Of a stretch of 63,302 nt of DNA, positions 1-9,657 are shown piece after piece. The number at the start of each line of letters is the position of its first letter. The stretch's first letter is position 1. The DNA lies in assembly GCA_031277915.1 (NCBI GenBank), contig JAITLL010000028.1, positions 1 to 63,302 of the forward strand, read 5' to 3'. Under the pieces are notes generated by a model. That model did no database searches. It worked only from the letters and a program-made list of their open reading frames with translations, and had not been told where the DNA came from. The position numbers and the translations under genes were made by a program. Origin of the DNA: Acinetobacter sp. (GTDB lineage Bacteria > Pseudomonadota > Gammaproteobacteria > Pseudomonadales > Moraxellaceae).

Positions 1-162
1 AGCACTGGTAAGTAACGAACTACTTTCAGCCAGCACACCAGCAAAAGCAGTCCCAGCGGCAATTCCCCCCACATTTTGATTTACGGGTATTTTGGACTTG
101 GCTTTTTCTAAAGAATGGACTGAACCTTCCACCAGTTTTAAGTTTAACTTTAAATCTTTCAT
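1..162 (-). CDS. Partial gene following the T6SS effector (possible immunity or accessory protein)
   Basis: An open frame starts with ATG at 162 directly after the TAA stop of the effector gene (163-165) and runs off the left edge, giving 54 visible codons. The visible N terminus is charged and Lys-rich, followed by a Gly/Ala-rich hydrophobic stretch (residues about 32-52) that could start a membrane segment. The zero-base spacing to the effector implies co-translation. In VgrG-adaptor-effector modules the gene after the effector is usually its immunity protein, so that is the working guess, but no family is recognised from this fragment. A PAAR-like or second effector subunit cannot be excluded. 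Confidence 0.5.
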   Translation of the reverse strand, partial: MKDLKLNLKLVEGSVHSLEKAKSKIPVNQNVGGIAAGTAFAGVLAESSSLLTSA

Positions 163-2949
163 TTAAACACTCACCACCGCGCTATTAAACTCTTTCTCTT
201 CTTCTTTAATATCTTTAAAAGAATTTTCAGCACTCGTTTTTAACCGAAATGCGCACTTCTGACACCAGTCTTGCATCGCATTATCCAAGACATAATTTTT
301 TAAATAAATCTCTAATACAACAAGTACAATACCGGCTAAGCTTAACATCGCACCCGCCTGTATAGCTCGCACCCCTAAAAATGCTCTTCCTAAAGCATAA
401 CGTTCAATATTAGTGTAATAAGCTGTATTTCTCATTAAAGGTAAGTTTAATAATGCATTAATACCTACAGCAAAAGTTAAAAATGAAGTTATACCCTTGA
501 AACTATTTAGAGCTATAGCATATGGATTGCCCTCTTTTCTTGACTTTACAAAACCTTTCACATCAATAATTAATGAAATTGTTGCACCTGCAATCGCAAA
601 ATATGCACCACACTTGGCAATATAAGCAGCACGCTCTGCGAATGAAAACTTCTCCATCGAACTACTACCCACTTCCAAAATAGCAGCTACTGTTGCCATC
701 ATGCCGGACATATATGACAAAGCATTATCTACGGATGGATCATTATTAAATTTAGAAACCTGTGTTCCAAAGTTAATCAGCTCAAATATTGCAACCACAC
801 CAGATACACGCAAACCTGCACTTGGTGAACTATTTGCAATAATCCGATCAATTTGTTTTGCTGCTTTACTTGGGTTAGTTGCCGATGAAGAATACTTTTT
901 CCAGTTGTTCTGCACCATTTCAGGTGTCAGCTTAATCCGACCCGTTAAAGTTTGAACTGGAATAAGATAATACAGAGAGTTTTTTGCAACATGCTCAACC
1001 AATGCCCCACTATGGGCAAAGGTATAAAATGTTAAGCGTCCAAGTTTTTTTGCAAATTCTGAACCTGGCGTATATTTCATGCTCCACTTCACTGCACTTT
1101 GGGTCAGTTCAGACATCCAGTAAAACGTTTTTAATAAGCTAAATTTTTGCCCATGTAACATATAAACGTTATTGGTTTTATCTACCGCCCATTCTTGCCA
1201 AGCTTTATCCGCAGCAACAAATGCAGCAATAACCGTCTTTGCTGCATTTTGTCCATCATCCCAAGAGATATCGATAATACTTGGTGCCGCTGCATTATAT
1301 TTATTCTTTAAACTCTCTTGGTTATAACAAATTGCCCTCATATAAATATTTTCTTTGGCAATTTTTTCCACCCCTAACCAAGTTTCAAGCAATGCTTGCC
1401 CACTCGGCACCCCACTCATACCATTAATCATATCCATGGCATGTACATAAAAAATATTTCCATATGGAACTTGCACTTGATCATCATAAGCATGAAGGGC
1501 ATTTATTACAGCCTTAGACAATAACCATTTAATATGATCATCTCCTACGGCTCTTGCTCCTGCTAAACATTCTTGAATTAATGCGTTAATTTTTTTATCA
1601 AAATTTGATTTAGCCACCATATCTAAATTTGGCTTATATTTTTGAATCCAAATCTGTTCTCCGTCCCTCCTACTTAATTTCCCCATATCTTCAGTATAAA
1701 TACCTTTATTTGCTCTTTGTTTCTGCTGAGCCTCTTTTAATAGTCTCTCTTGTTCTTCTTTTGACTTTCTTTTATATATTTTTTCTAACTCATAATTAAT
1801 ATCATCAGCATCTGTTAAGTTTTTTGGAAGTTCATCCCACAACCCCATTAATACTTTACTTTTGGTTACCTGAGTACTCAATTGGCTGCGTTCATTTAAC
1901 AATCTATTTTCTAAACAAATTTTGATACTATCAATACATTGAGAACTATGTAACCGGTGCTCGTTTGTAAAATCTCCTTCTTTTTTAGCTAAAAAATCCA
2001 TTACTTTTTTAAATTCTGAATTACGCAATGTATTTAATTTTCTTGTAATTCCTACAGGATCATATAAAGCCATACAAGCAAGTGATTTAGGCTCATCTTT
2101 GAATTTATTTAATGTTGCATCGATACGGTTTTTACCAAAACTGTTTAGATTATAAATCGTAGTTTTAAATTGGCTTGCAGCAATACAATGTTCTTGTGTA
2201 CTTCCACCATTAATTAAAATTTTCTGCCATTTTCCTTCTGTTACGAACTTATCAGCATTTTTTTCATACTCGGATATTTTGGCCTTACTCATAGGCACAT
2301 GCGTATGAATAATATATGCAATCTTCGCCTCATCTTTAGGATTACTTTCTACAGCTATGACAGATGAATTAAAACTATGACCTGCTCCTTTACATGCGAA
2401 CTCTGGAACACTTTTAGGTGCCTCTTTACCAACAGGGAAATAAGACAAATGTCCATTTGGGGTAACTTTATATCCCGCCCATTCCAACGCTCCAGATGTT
2501 CTTTTCACTAAACGATAAATATATCCAGTATCAATCATCTCAACCGCATATTTGAGATGGCTTAACTGAATATCTTTAACATTTTTACCTAAGGTTGCAG
2601 GCAAAACAGGTGGATTATCTTTAACAACGGCGTATCGTAAAGGTAAAATATTAAAGCCTTTTTTGCGGCAAAAATTTGAACATTCTTTCTGTGACTGCCC
2701 CGCACTACTATTTTGCATATTTGCAGCAGTTGACTGTTTTGCTGACTTTGCAATTTCACTTTCTTCAATCTTCTTATTAATATCTTTAGCAACTGTTGGG
2801 TTACGCATATCGCCCACTGGTGTGGTTTTTCCCATAACAGGAATTTTACTCTGCTTCTGTTTTTGCTGAGCAATCATTTCATTAAATGAATTATTTGATT
2901 TTGACTTACCCAATATCATTTTTTGATTTTCTGTCATCTTTTTATCCAT
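163..2949 (-). CDS. VasX-like type VI secretion effector, membrane-active
   Basis: This 928-residue protein has the N-terminal toxin-VasX-type region (residues about 90-200, with a Leu-Pro-Leu-Arg-Tyr-Ala core shortly after a Cys pair), a long soluble middle, and a C-terminal third with about four hydrophobic helices (from about residue 745 to 900). That layout matches VasX-type effectors, which are delivered by the T6SS and disrupt the inner membrane of target cells. The gene overlaps the DUF4123 adaptor gene by 8 bases and follows vgrG in the same operon, which fits an effector loaded on that VgrG through the adaptor. The pore-forming role is inferred from family and topology. The N-terminal 90 residues are low-complexity, Lys/Gln/Ser-rich. 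No catalytic motif was seen. Confidence 0.8.
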   Translation of the reverse strand: MDKKMTENQKMILGKSKSNNSFNEMIAQQKQKQSKIPVMGKTTPVGDMRNPTVAKDINKKIEESEIAKSAKQSTAANMQNSSAGQSQKECSNFCRKKGFNILPLRYAVVKDNPPVLPATLGKNVKDIQLSHLKYAVEMIDTGYIYRLVKRTSGALEWAGYKVTPNGHLSYFPVGKEAPKSVPEFACKGAGHSFNSSVIAVESNPKDEAKIAYIIHTHVPMSKAKISEYEKNADKFVTEGKWQKILINGGSTQEHCIAASQFKTTIYNLNSFGKNRIDATLNKFKDEPKSLACMALYDPVGITRKLNTLRNSEFKKVMDFLAKKEGDFTNEHRLHSSQCIDSIKICLENRLLNERSQLSTQVTKSKVLMGLWDELPKNLTDADDINYELEKIYKRKSKEEQERLLKEAQQKQRANKGIYTEDMGKLSRRDGEQIWIQKYKPNLDMVAKSNFDKKINALIQECLAGARAVGDDHIKWLLSKAVINALHAYDDQVQVPYGNIFYVHAMDMINGMSGVPSGQALLETWLGVEKIAKENIYMRAICYNQESLKNKYNAAAPSIIDISWDDGQNAAKTVIAAFVAADKAWQEWAVDKTNNVYMLHGQKFSLLKTFYWMSELTQSAVKWSMKYTPGSEFAKKLGRLTFYTFAHSGALVEHVAKNSLYYLIPVQTLTGRIKLTPEMVQNNWKKYSSSATNPSKAAKQIDRIIANSSPSAGLRVSGVVAIFELINFGTQVSKFNNDPSVDNALSYMSGMMATVAAILEVGSSSMEKFSFAERAAYIAKCGAYFAIAGATISLIIDVKGFVKSRKEGNPYAIALNSFKGITSFLTFAVGINALLNLPLMRNTAYYTNIERYALGRAFLGVRAIQAGAMLSLAGIVLVVLEIYLKNYVLDNAMQDWCQKCAFRLKTSAENSFKDIKEEEKEFNSAVVSV

Positions 2950-3880
2950 TCAATTCTTTAGCTATCTGTTCATATAAGTCTTTCGTTACATAATCCATAG
3001 CATCTGTAAAAGACATTTCATTCATTACACAATGGTCATAAAGCACATTGGTTATCACAGGATGCTGTATAAAATTTTTATGTATAATTTGGCTGTACAG
3101 ACCATATGTGACTAAATCTAAATGATTTTGAAGACCATAATCATAGTAAGCCTCTTTAAGATTTTGGTGGATTTCAACTGGATGAATTTTTATTAGATCA
3201 ACTTGTTCAAATTCATTTAATTGTTGAAATACATTATTAGCAATTTCAATTAGATCTAAAGATATAGATTGCTCAAGGTTCACTTTTGTTAGATTCAAGA
3301 TTGATCGTGATTCATCGTAAGACTTAAAGCTAAATAGACCTTTTGGGTGCAAAAAATGCCATTCTTTAAAGCCATCCAATAAGCTGCCTACATGTTCTGT
3401 TTTAAAAATCTCATCCAAGTAGATCATGACTCTAGGATCATACCAACGGAAAAGAATTTTTTTACCTTGATCAGAAATCACTAATTTAGTTTTTATCTGA
3501 TCACGCAATTCTTCAAGTGAGCGTGTCTTCGCCACGCCAAACCCATGAACAAAATAGTAATCATTCGTAATATTTTTATTTCTCACTAGATTTTGCAATA
3601 AATCATCTTTGACCTGCTCAAATATTTTTTTATCATCAATACAAATAAAAAAGAGGTTTGATTTTGCAATTTCTTTTTTATGAGCTAAAGGGATATATGC
3701 AATATTTTTGTTTGATAAATTATCTATTGCCTCGTTAAAAATAGAATCATTCAATGTAGTATCTAATAAAAAAATGATCTGACCATATTCATTCAGAATT
3801 TGGATACACTGTTCTTCAACTTTAGAAGTTATATCTTTTAAATCATTATATTGAGTTATATTAAAAACAGGCAAACTCAT
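2942..3880 (-). CDS. DUF4123 type VI effector adaptor/chaperone
   Basis: The 312-residue protein fits the DUF4123 family (Tap/TEC, VasW-like): an N-terminal domain with the typical 'FLLDTTLND' segment near residue 36 and the 'WYDPRV' segment near residue 145. Members bind a cognate effector and load it on VgrG. It overlaps vgrG by 4 bases (ATGA) upstream and the effector by 8 bases downstream, so all three are translationally coupled. Cytosolic; no signal peptide or membrane segment. Its partner is inferred to be the VasX-like protein encoded immediately after it. Confidence 0.85.
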   Translation of the reverse strand: MSLPVFNITQYNDLKDITSKVEEQCIQILNEYGQIIFLLDTTLNDSIFNEAIDNLSNKNIAYIPLAHKKEIAKSNLFFICIDDKKIFEQVKDDLLQNLVRNKNITNDYYFVHGFGVAKTRSLEELRDQIKTKLVISDQGKKILFRWYDPRVMIYLDEIFKTEHVGSLLDGFKEWHFLHPKGLFSFKSYDESRSILNLTKVNLEQSISLDLIEIANNVFQQLNEFEQVDLIKIHPVEIHQNLKEAYYDYGLQNHLDLVTYGLYSQIIHKNFIQHPVITNVLYDHCVMNEMSFTDAMDYVTKDLYEQIAKELNG

Positions 3881-6504
3881 GATAAATCTACCTTAGCCGA
3901 ACCATTTTGAGCAGCTTGAGTCTGTTTAGCCGAACAGTCTGGTAAATCTAATACAGGTGGATTTATTGATGAGCCCCCCATAAATACATGCTGCCCTGCT
4001 TTCACCTCAAACTTACCACCCGTGACAGGGAAAATGCCTGAACCATTGAGTTTCACTTGAGACCCATTTGCAGTCAGATTAATTTCAGTTGGACTAGTAA
4101 TATAAACAGTGTCTTCGGTTGAAGTAATCTGCACACTTTTTCGGGCAATGATATCCAGTCCATCACCTTGGGCCTGAATTTCTACTTTGCCTTGGCCAGC
4201 AAAAAGTCGAGCACCCTCCCGAGCTGCAAACAGACTAATCTTTTGGCTCGCATGACCCACTATATTTTTTTGTGTACTGAGATTAATACTGTCACCAGCA
4301 CTTTGAGTGAGCTGTCCATTTGCACTAAGGTGTATATCTTCATTACTACTTACAGCAATACTTTTTGGAGATGCCAACAGCATTACCGCCGATTGAAACT
4401 CAGCAGCCTTTTTAGGATCTTCTTGTTTAAGAACCTCTAAGAAAGTCTGAATGTTCTCAAGCATATCCAGTGGGTCAGTCTGCTGATTTTTAGCCACCTC
4501 ACTGAGTGCCTTGGCATTGCTAAGGCCGCCTTCAATTTGTTGTTTGGCCTCGCTTGCATCAAGGTGTACGCCTTGAGCTTGGTCTTGTTTATGGGTGCTA
4601 ATGAGTAAGCCACTACCAGCTCGTACCGCACCCCATTGGTCAGTTCTAAGTTCAAAGCCTTCGCCACGACCATCGCTCTCGGCCTTGTCTTTTGGATGGC
4701 TTAAGTTACCGAGGTTGAGTTGGCTAGCTGCATGGCTGCTTTGTAGCTGGGCACTAATTTGACCTGTGGTGTCATCAAAACAGAGCTGGTTAAAGCCTTT
4801 GCCGTCGACTTCTTCTGAACGGATACCGCTGAGCTTTTTAGTGTCAGGTAATTGGCCTTTTTGGTCGAACTGGGTTGGGTGGCGCTCGGCTTCATGAATG
4901 CGCCCCACCACAAACGGGCGGTCAATGTTACCGTCAAAGAAATCAATCACCACGATCTCACCCACACGTGGCAAGAAGCGTGCCCCATAACCGGCACCTG
5001 CCCATGGGGTGAGCACATCGACCCAAGCCGAGTCGGTGTCATTGTCGTTACTGCCTGCTCCACCGTCATGACTATGGTCATCAGCTCGGGTAAACAGGAA
5101 ACGGACTTTAATACGTCCCCACTGGTCAACATGGATGCTTTCGCCTTCCAAGCCCACCACTTTAGCGCGCTGTGGGTGAGCTGCTGGTCGGTGCTCTAGC
5201 GGGTGATATTCAGGCACAGCTTGAATGTTGCGTCGAACGACATTGAGTTCAGCAAAGTGGCGCTGCTCTGGGTTTTGTGTGTCGAGCTGGGCTGCCTTGA
5301 GTTTGCCTTGTGGTAATAGGCGTTCAATTTGCTGTTGTAATTCTTTCGGTAAATTATTCTGGTTGTAGTAGTGTTTGCTTAAAATTAAGAACTCTTTATC
5401 CGCACTGTCATGTTGGTCGAGTTCTGGGTGGTCATTCAGTTCAAACCAGTAACCCACTTGTGCATCACGGACGTTACCTGAAACCGTAAATTGTTTAGAG
5501 CTCAGGTGATGATACGCATTAATGTGCTGGTTCAGTTGTTCAATCTGGCTATTACCTGAAGCTGTGGCTTGGTCTTCACCGTTTAAGTCCTGCATCCAAG
5601 CAGGGCTAACATGCCATGCATCTTCAAGATTCAGACTAGCATTATCATAGTGTTCGCTGTGCTTTTGTGTGCCTTGTACGCTGCCACTGCCTTCTTCTTG
5701 TTGTAAGGCATCGGCTTGCCAACGTTGCACATGAACCGAGGTTGGTTGTAAACGTCGTTCTGCCTTGACTTGGGTAATAGTGTCGAACTGTTCGGTAGCA
5801 CTGCTACGTTGGTAGCGTAAGTTACGGCGTTCAAGGGCTTTATAGTTTTGATTTTCATCAATTAAACGTAAGACTTGTGGCTGAATAGATGCATTCGGGT
5901 CGGCAACAAAAAGCTGTGATTCATCCACTAACCAGTTAATGCCTTCACTACGCCACAAACGGGTTAAAAAGTCATAATCGCTTTCGTTAGACTGCATCAC
6001 AAATGGACGCACATCGTAGTCTTTGGTTAAACCTGCTGTGTCAAGCGTTAGACTTGAGGCAAATAACGGGCTTTTGCCCTGCCATTCTTTAAATAGAATT
6101 TCGCTAATATCGCGCACGCTTTTATTCATAAACACGCGGCTATTACGGCGTTTATGCCAAAGTGCGGTTGGGTCTTTTAAAGTTAGATTATAAATGGTGA
6201 GTGAGCCGTCGCTTTGCCCTTGGCTCGCTTCGGTAATAATACCTGTAGTTCTAAAAAACTGGCCTGCATCCGTTACCTGATCGATGGCAACCTGACAACC
6301 AATAAATTGTTTTAATGCAATATGTGCGTTTGTCGACAGACACAGTAATTCAGCAACGCTGCCCTGATTGAGCGTATGTCCGCCTTCAATACGTTGTAAG
6401 AAGACTTGATTATTTAATAATGCGTTGGAAAATTGCACATGCAATACGCGATTCTGTGCGACCAAACCTAAACTATCTAAAATTTGAAATATTTTATGGG
6501 ACAT
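3877..6504 (-). CDS. vgrG: Type VI secretion spike protein VgrG
   Basis: The 875-residue protein has the VgrG order: an N-terminal gp27-like part (to about residue 400), a gp5-type OB region containing 'DQWGRIKVRF' and 'GYGARFLPRVGEIVV' (about 450-540), and a C-terminal DUF2345 beta-helix region rich in short Ser/Thr/Asn repeats (about 690-845). It trimerises at the tip of the T6SS tube and carries effectors into target cells. No T6SS structural genes (tss/hcp/clpV) are present in this window, so this is an orphan vgrG module relying on a core elsewhere. First gene of a minus-strand operon with the adaptor and effector. The tail ends in a 30-residue Gln/Ala-rich segment that may recruit cargo. 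Confidence 0.95.
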   Translation of the reverse strand: MSHKIFQILDSLGLVAQNRVLHVQFSNALLNNQVFLQRIEGGHTLNQGSVAELLCLSTNAHIALKQFIGCQVAIDQVTDAGQFFRTTGIITEASQGQSDGSLTIYNLTLKDPTALWHKRRNSRVFMNKSVRDISEILFKEWQGKSPLFASSLTLDTAGLTKDYDVRPFVMQSNESDYDFLTRLWRSEGINWLVDESQLFVADPNASIQPQVLRLIDENQNYKALERRNLRYQRSSATEQFDTITQVKAERRLQPTSVHVQRWQADALQQEEGSGSVQGTQKHSEHYDNASLNLEDAWHVSPAWMQDLNGEDQATASGNSQIEQLNQHINAYHHLSSKQFTVSGNVRDAQVGYWFELNDHPELDQHDSADKEFLILSKHYYNQNNLPKELQQQIERLLPQGKLKAAQLDTQNPEQRHFAELNVVRRNIQAVPEYHPLEHRPAAHPQRAKVVGLEGESIHVDQWGRIKVRFLFTRADDHSHDGGAGSNDNDTDSAWVDVLTPWAGAGYGARFLPRVGEIVVIDFFDGNIDRPFVVGRIHEAERHPTQFDQKGQLPDTKKLSGIRSEEVDGKGFNQLCFDDTTGQISAQLQSSHAASQLNLGNLSHPKDKAESDGRGEGFELRTDQWGAVRAGSGLLISTHKQDQAQGVHLDASEAKQQIEGGLSNAKALSEVAKNQQTDPLDMLENIQTFLEVLKQEDPKKAAEFQSAVMLLASPKSIAVSSNEDIHLSANGQLTQSAGDSINLSTQKNIVGHASQKISLFAAREGARLFAGQGKVEIQAQGDGLDIIARKSVQITSTEDTVYITSPTEINLTANGSQVKLNGSGIFPVTGGKFEVKAGQHVFMGGSSINPPVLDLPDCSAKQTQAAQNGSAKVDLS

Positions 6505-6609
6505 CGTTCTTATAAAACTGAGTCATAATTAGCGATATTTTATAAAAAACAGACAGAATTGTCTATTTATGTGGCTTTAAATCGCTTCATTTACATTGCT
6601 TTTATTTTA

Positions 6610-7503
6610 TCAAAAGGTAAAACGAGCCACTAAAAAATCTATAAAGGCACGCGTTTTAGCCGGTAAATTAGAGGTATTAGGATAAAGTAATTGAATACTT
6701 TGTACCGGTAACGAAAAATCAGGAAATAACCGAATGAGGCGATTTTGTTGAATATCTTCATCGACTAACCATGCAGGACAAATCGCCACACCTAAAGATG
6801 AAAGAGCCATTTGATGAATTGCTGTAACCGAGTTTGATTCATACTGACTTCGTATAAAAGGTAATGAATATTGCTCCCCTAAGCTATTTTGCAAAATATA
6901 TTGTGAATCTTGCCAATTTAATAAAGTGTGGCCAATCCAAGGAACATCCGCTAAACCAGATATATTTTCTACAGGATGGCTTTTTATAAATTGTGGCGTT
7001 GCGACAAGATAAATTGGATATTCTCCGATTTTCCTTGTTTTTAGAGATGAGTTTTTTAAATTTCCTAGTCGAATAACCAGATCTAACTTTTCAGTGACTA
7101 AATCATCAAGCGATGAATTAAACGAATATTGTAAACGTAAATGTGGATAAAGCCGACAAAACTCAGGAAGTAAAGGCAGAATGAAGCGTTGGCCAAATTC
7201 ATTCGTAGACGAAAACCGTAAAGTGCCTGTAATGCTTGTACCTAAGTGTTGGCTTCGTTCAAATGCCTCATCAATCTGAAGTTGGATTTGTTTAAAATCC
7301 TCATAAAAATGCTGACCGATTTCAGTTAATGCAATATTACGGGTGTTGCGAATTAACAGGCTTGTATTTAGCTGCTTTTCTAATTGTTTTATATCAATAC
7401 TCACCATTGATCGGCTTAAGCCTAAAATTTCAGCAGCCTTGGTAAAAGAGCCAGAGTCAACGACTTGTAAAAAACTGGTAATTTGCTTGAGGTTTTTTTG
7501 CAC
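6610..7503 (-). CDS. LysR-family transcriptional regulator
   Basis: At 297 residues it has the usual LysR length, with an N-terminal winged HTH ('SFTKAAEILGLSRSMVSIDI', residues about 18-37) and a C-terminal periplasmic-binding-like effector domain with an 'RLGNLKNSSL' segment typical of the CrgA-type subgroup. It is divergent from the MFS transporter gene at 7602. A 7-bp inverted repeat lies in the 98-base intergenic space, so control of the transporter and autoregulation are likely. The inducing ligand cannot be read from the sequence. LysR family assignment is firm; target assignment is inference from position. Confidence 0.9.
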   Translation of the reverse strand: MQKNLKQITSFLQVVDSGSFTKAAEILGLSRSMVSIDIKQLEKQLNTSLLIRNTRNIALTEIGQHFYEDFKQIQLQIDEAFERSQHLGTSITGTLRFSSTNEFGQRFILPLLPEFCRLYPHLRLQYSFNSSLDDLVTEKLDLVIRLGNLKNSSLKTRKIGEYPIYLVATPQFIKSHPVENISGLADVPWIGHTLLNWQDSQYILQNSLGEQYSLPFIRSQYESNSVTAIHQMALSSLGVAICPAWLVDEDIQQNRLIRLFPDFSLPVQSIQLLYPNTSNLPAKTRAFIDFLVARFTF

Positions 7504-7513
7504 AATTAAGCCA

Positions 7514-7536
7514 ATTGTTTAAAATTATCAAACAAT
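7514..7536. promoter_or_regulatory. Inverted repeat, candidate LysR operator
   Basis: A perfect ATTGTTT-N9-AAACAAT dyad lies just upstream of the LysR start and about 65 bases before the MFS start. It contains the T-N11-A core expected of LysR-type sites. Binding is inferred. Confidence 0.5.
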
Positions 7537-7601
7537 GATTTTACTTCGCTTGCATCGACAATAAAAGAGCTGGATCTTACCCTGCCTACACGGAGGTAGG
7601 T

Positions 7602-8942
7602 ATGTCTTATCGATATAAAATAGCGACAGTGTTTTTACTTGGGTTCTTTATTGATTGCATCAACATTTTTATGTCTGCAATTGCTTTGCCTCATATTGCA
7701 GCTTCATTTTCAGTCAGCCAAACCATGGTGGCTTGGATAACAAATGCTTATATTCTAGGTCTGATTTTAATTATGCCCATGAGTTTATGGTTAGCAACTA
7801 AGCTTGGGAACCAAAAATTATTGTGTTATTCGATGCTGTTATTTTCTATAAGCATCTACTTTATTGGTTTTAGTGAGTCGATTTATAGCTTAATTTTTTG
7901 GCGATTTATTCAAGGCATAGCTGGAGGTTTATTAATACCTGTTGGCCAAGCACTGGTATATGGCTTATTTCCAAATCAAGAACGCCAACGCATTTCTACA
8001 TTAATTATGGCAATTGCATTGATTGCCCCTGCATTTTCCCCCGCGATTGGTGGTGTGATTATTGATTCATTGAATTGGAGATGGGTCTTCTTATCTAACC
8101 TTCCTTTTTCTTTACTAGCGGCAGCTCTAGCATGGTTATGGGTAAAAAACACACAGAATGTGTCTAGTGAAAAACCAGATATAAAAGGCTTAGTGATTTT
8201 TAATTTAAGCCTATTATTTTTATTACTCTCCTTTTCGTTCTATAGCGATTACCATAACCTCTTATTCGCATTCACTAGTTTTCTAATTTCAGTCGGAATG
8301 CTTATTTTTTACATTCGACATGCGAAAAAAACCTCTCATCCTGTTCTTAATCTTCAGTTATTAAAAAATAAAAATTTACGCAATGCATTTATTATTTATT
8401 ACGCTGTTCCGGGTATTTTTACTGGAGTGAATGTTCTCAATATTTTTAATTTACAGCTTAACTTTGGCTTTAATGCAAAACAAACCGGTTTATTTATGTT
8501 GCTCTATGCAATAGGTGCACTGGTCTCAATGATTAGCGGAGGCCTGCTTTATCAGCGGTTAGGGAAAAAATATCTACTCCTTATTGGAATAGCGCTACAT
8601 AGTCTGGGTATCTTTCTTTTGTTTTGTATATCGAACCATATGCCCATCAGCTTTTTAGTGATTGCTTATTTATTGATGGGTATGGGAGGTGGTCTAAGTG
8701 CCAATATTGCCCAAATTAGCTCATTGATTGATTTTACAGGCCAAGATTTATTACAAGGAAGTGTACTCTGGAATATTAATCGACAAGTTTCATTTAGTGT
8801 CGGAACAGTTGTTCTCATTTCGATATATAACTTGATGTCTGGCTCAAGCGATCTCATTCGCTATCAACATACTTTTTTAATTGCAGCTTTACTCTGTTTA
8901 CTTTCACTCATTCCCGTTTTAAAGGAGAAAACCCATGTCTAA
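7602..8942 (+). CDS. MFS drug/solute exporter, DHA2-like
   Basis: The 446-residue polytopic membrane protein shows about 13-14 hydrophobic segments and DHA2 (EmrB/QacA)-type motifs: 'WITNAYILGL' in TM2, 'RFIQGIAGGLLIPVG' in TM4, and 'APAFSPAIGG' (motif C, antiporter signature) in TM5. These indicate proton-driven efflux of small molecules across the inner membrane. The start has a Shine-Dalgarno-like GGAGG 5 bases upstream. It is divergent from a LysR gene and overlaps the next gene by 8 bases, so both are in one operon. The substrate is unknown. Confidence 0.88.
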   Translation: MSYRYKIATVFLLGFFIDCINIFMSAIALPHIAASFSVSQTMVAWITNAYILGLILIMPMSLWLATKLGNQKLLCYSMLLFSISIYFIGFSESIYSLIFWRFIQGIAGGLLIPVGQALVYGLFPNQERQRISTLIMAIALIAPAFSPAIGGVIIDSLNWRWVFLSNLPFSLLAAALAWLWVKNTQNVSSEKPDIKGLVIFNLSLLFLLLSFSFYSDYHNLLFAFTSFLISVGMLIFYIRHAKKTSHPVLNLQLLKNKNLRNAFIIYYAVPGIFTGVNVLNIFNLQLNFGFNAKQTGLFMLLYAIGALVSMISGGLLYQRLGKKYLLLIGIALHSLGIFLLFCISNHMPISFLVIAYLLMGMGGGLSANIAQISSLIDFTGQDLLQGSVLWNINRQVSFSVGTVVLISIYNLMSGSSDLIRYQHTFLIAALLCLLSLIPVLKEKTHV

Positions 8943-9336
8943 ACAAATGGATCAGGCCATTCAAAGTGTCATTGACCTACATGTTTTAATAGAAAATGTA
9001 TTTACAGGCCAAAATGCAGAGCAAAGTCTGAGCCCGCTTTTAGATAGCTTTGATCAAAATTTTAAGATGGTAACGGTTCAAGGTCACAGCATTGGTTTCG
9101 CAGAAGTGAATAGTTTATTTAGTCAGAGTATCGGAAAAAAACCTTCTTTAAAAATCGACATTATTAAGAGTACAACTTTATACGAATTTGAAAATTATTG
9201 TTGGGTGCAATATCAGGAACATCAGCAAACTGATGAAACCGAAACATTACGCACTTCGACGGCCTGTATTAAAGTAGAAGGTGAAAAATGTTATTGGGTT
9301 TATTTACATGAAACTTTAGTTCCCTCGTCTTCTTAA
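8935..9336 (+). CDS. NTF2-like (SnoaL/DUF4440-type) small protein
   Basis: This 133-residue cytosolic protein overlaps the transporter gene by 8 bases and is presumably co-translated with it. Its pattern (two N-terminal helices, then strands ending in 'YCWVQYQEHQ' and 'CYWVYLHETLV') resembles NTF2-fold DUF4440/SnoaL proteins, which bind or isomerise small molecules. No catalytic residues can be identified with confidence. It may act on the compound exported by the neighbouring pump. Family assignment is tentative. Confidence 0.55.
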   Translation: MSKQMDQAIQSVIDLHVLIENVFTGQNAEQSLSPLLDSFDQNFKMVTVQGHSIGFAEVNSLFSQSIGKKPSLKIDIIKSTTLYEFENYCWVQYQEHQQTDETETLRTSTACIKVEGEKCYWVYLHETLVPSSS

Positions 9337-9657
9337 CTCATCTAGAGCGCCATAAAGATGGCACTTATTTTGCTTAACAGTATTAGGTAAAAGCCAATGA
9401 TATCAATATTGTCTTTGACTGCAAAAGACACACCATATTAGAGGCTCGTCAGTATTCTGACCTTTTAAAACATCAATTTGTGTCTGGATTTTACATCGTT
9501 CATATCACATCTCCAGCTTGGTATTACCAAATTCAGTTTTTAAGCGTGGTTTTGATAGATGTGGCTCAAATTTGTGAGTAATTTTTGCGTATAAAAAAGC
9601 CCCATACAAAGGGATGGGGCTAATATTTACATTTTTAAGAAAGTTAGTTTTTTAACC
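9337..9657. other. Intergenic stretch with no supported gene
   Basis: About 320 bases separate the NTF2-like gene from the convergent HxlR gene. A stop-free plus-strand run of about 63 codons (9395-9582) has no start codon with a ribosome binding site and no recognisable family; it may be chance or a relic. The only clear element is the terminator at 9598. Confidence 0.5.
9590..9621 (-). terminator. Rho-independent terminator of the HxlR gene
   Basis: An 8-bp stem (AGCCCCAT / ATGGGGCT, 8-base loop) is followed on the minus strand by TTTTTTAT. It lies 37 bases beyond the stop of the HxlR gene. Confidence 0.8.

Noticed and set aside
4852-5199. 115-codon plus-strand frame inside vgrG
   Set aside because: Antisense shadow of the conserved VgrG core; codon pattern follows vgrG.
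9395-9582. 63-codon stop-free frame between NTF2-like and HxlR genes
   Set aside because: No start codon with a ribosome binding site and no similarity I can name.
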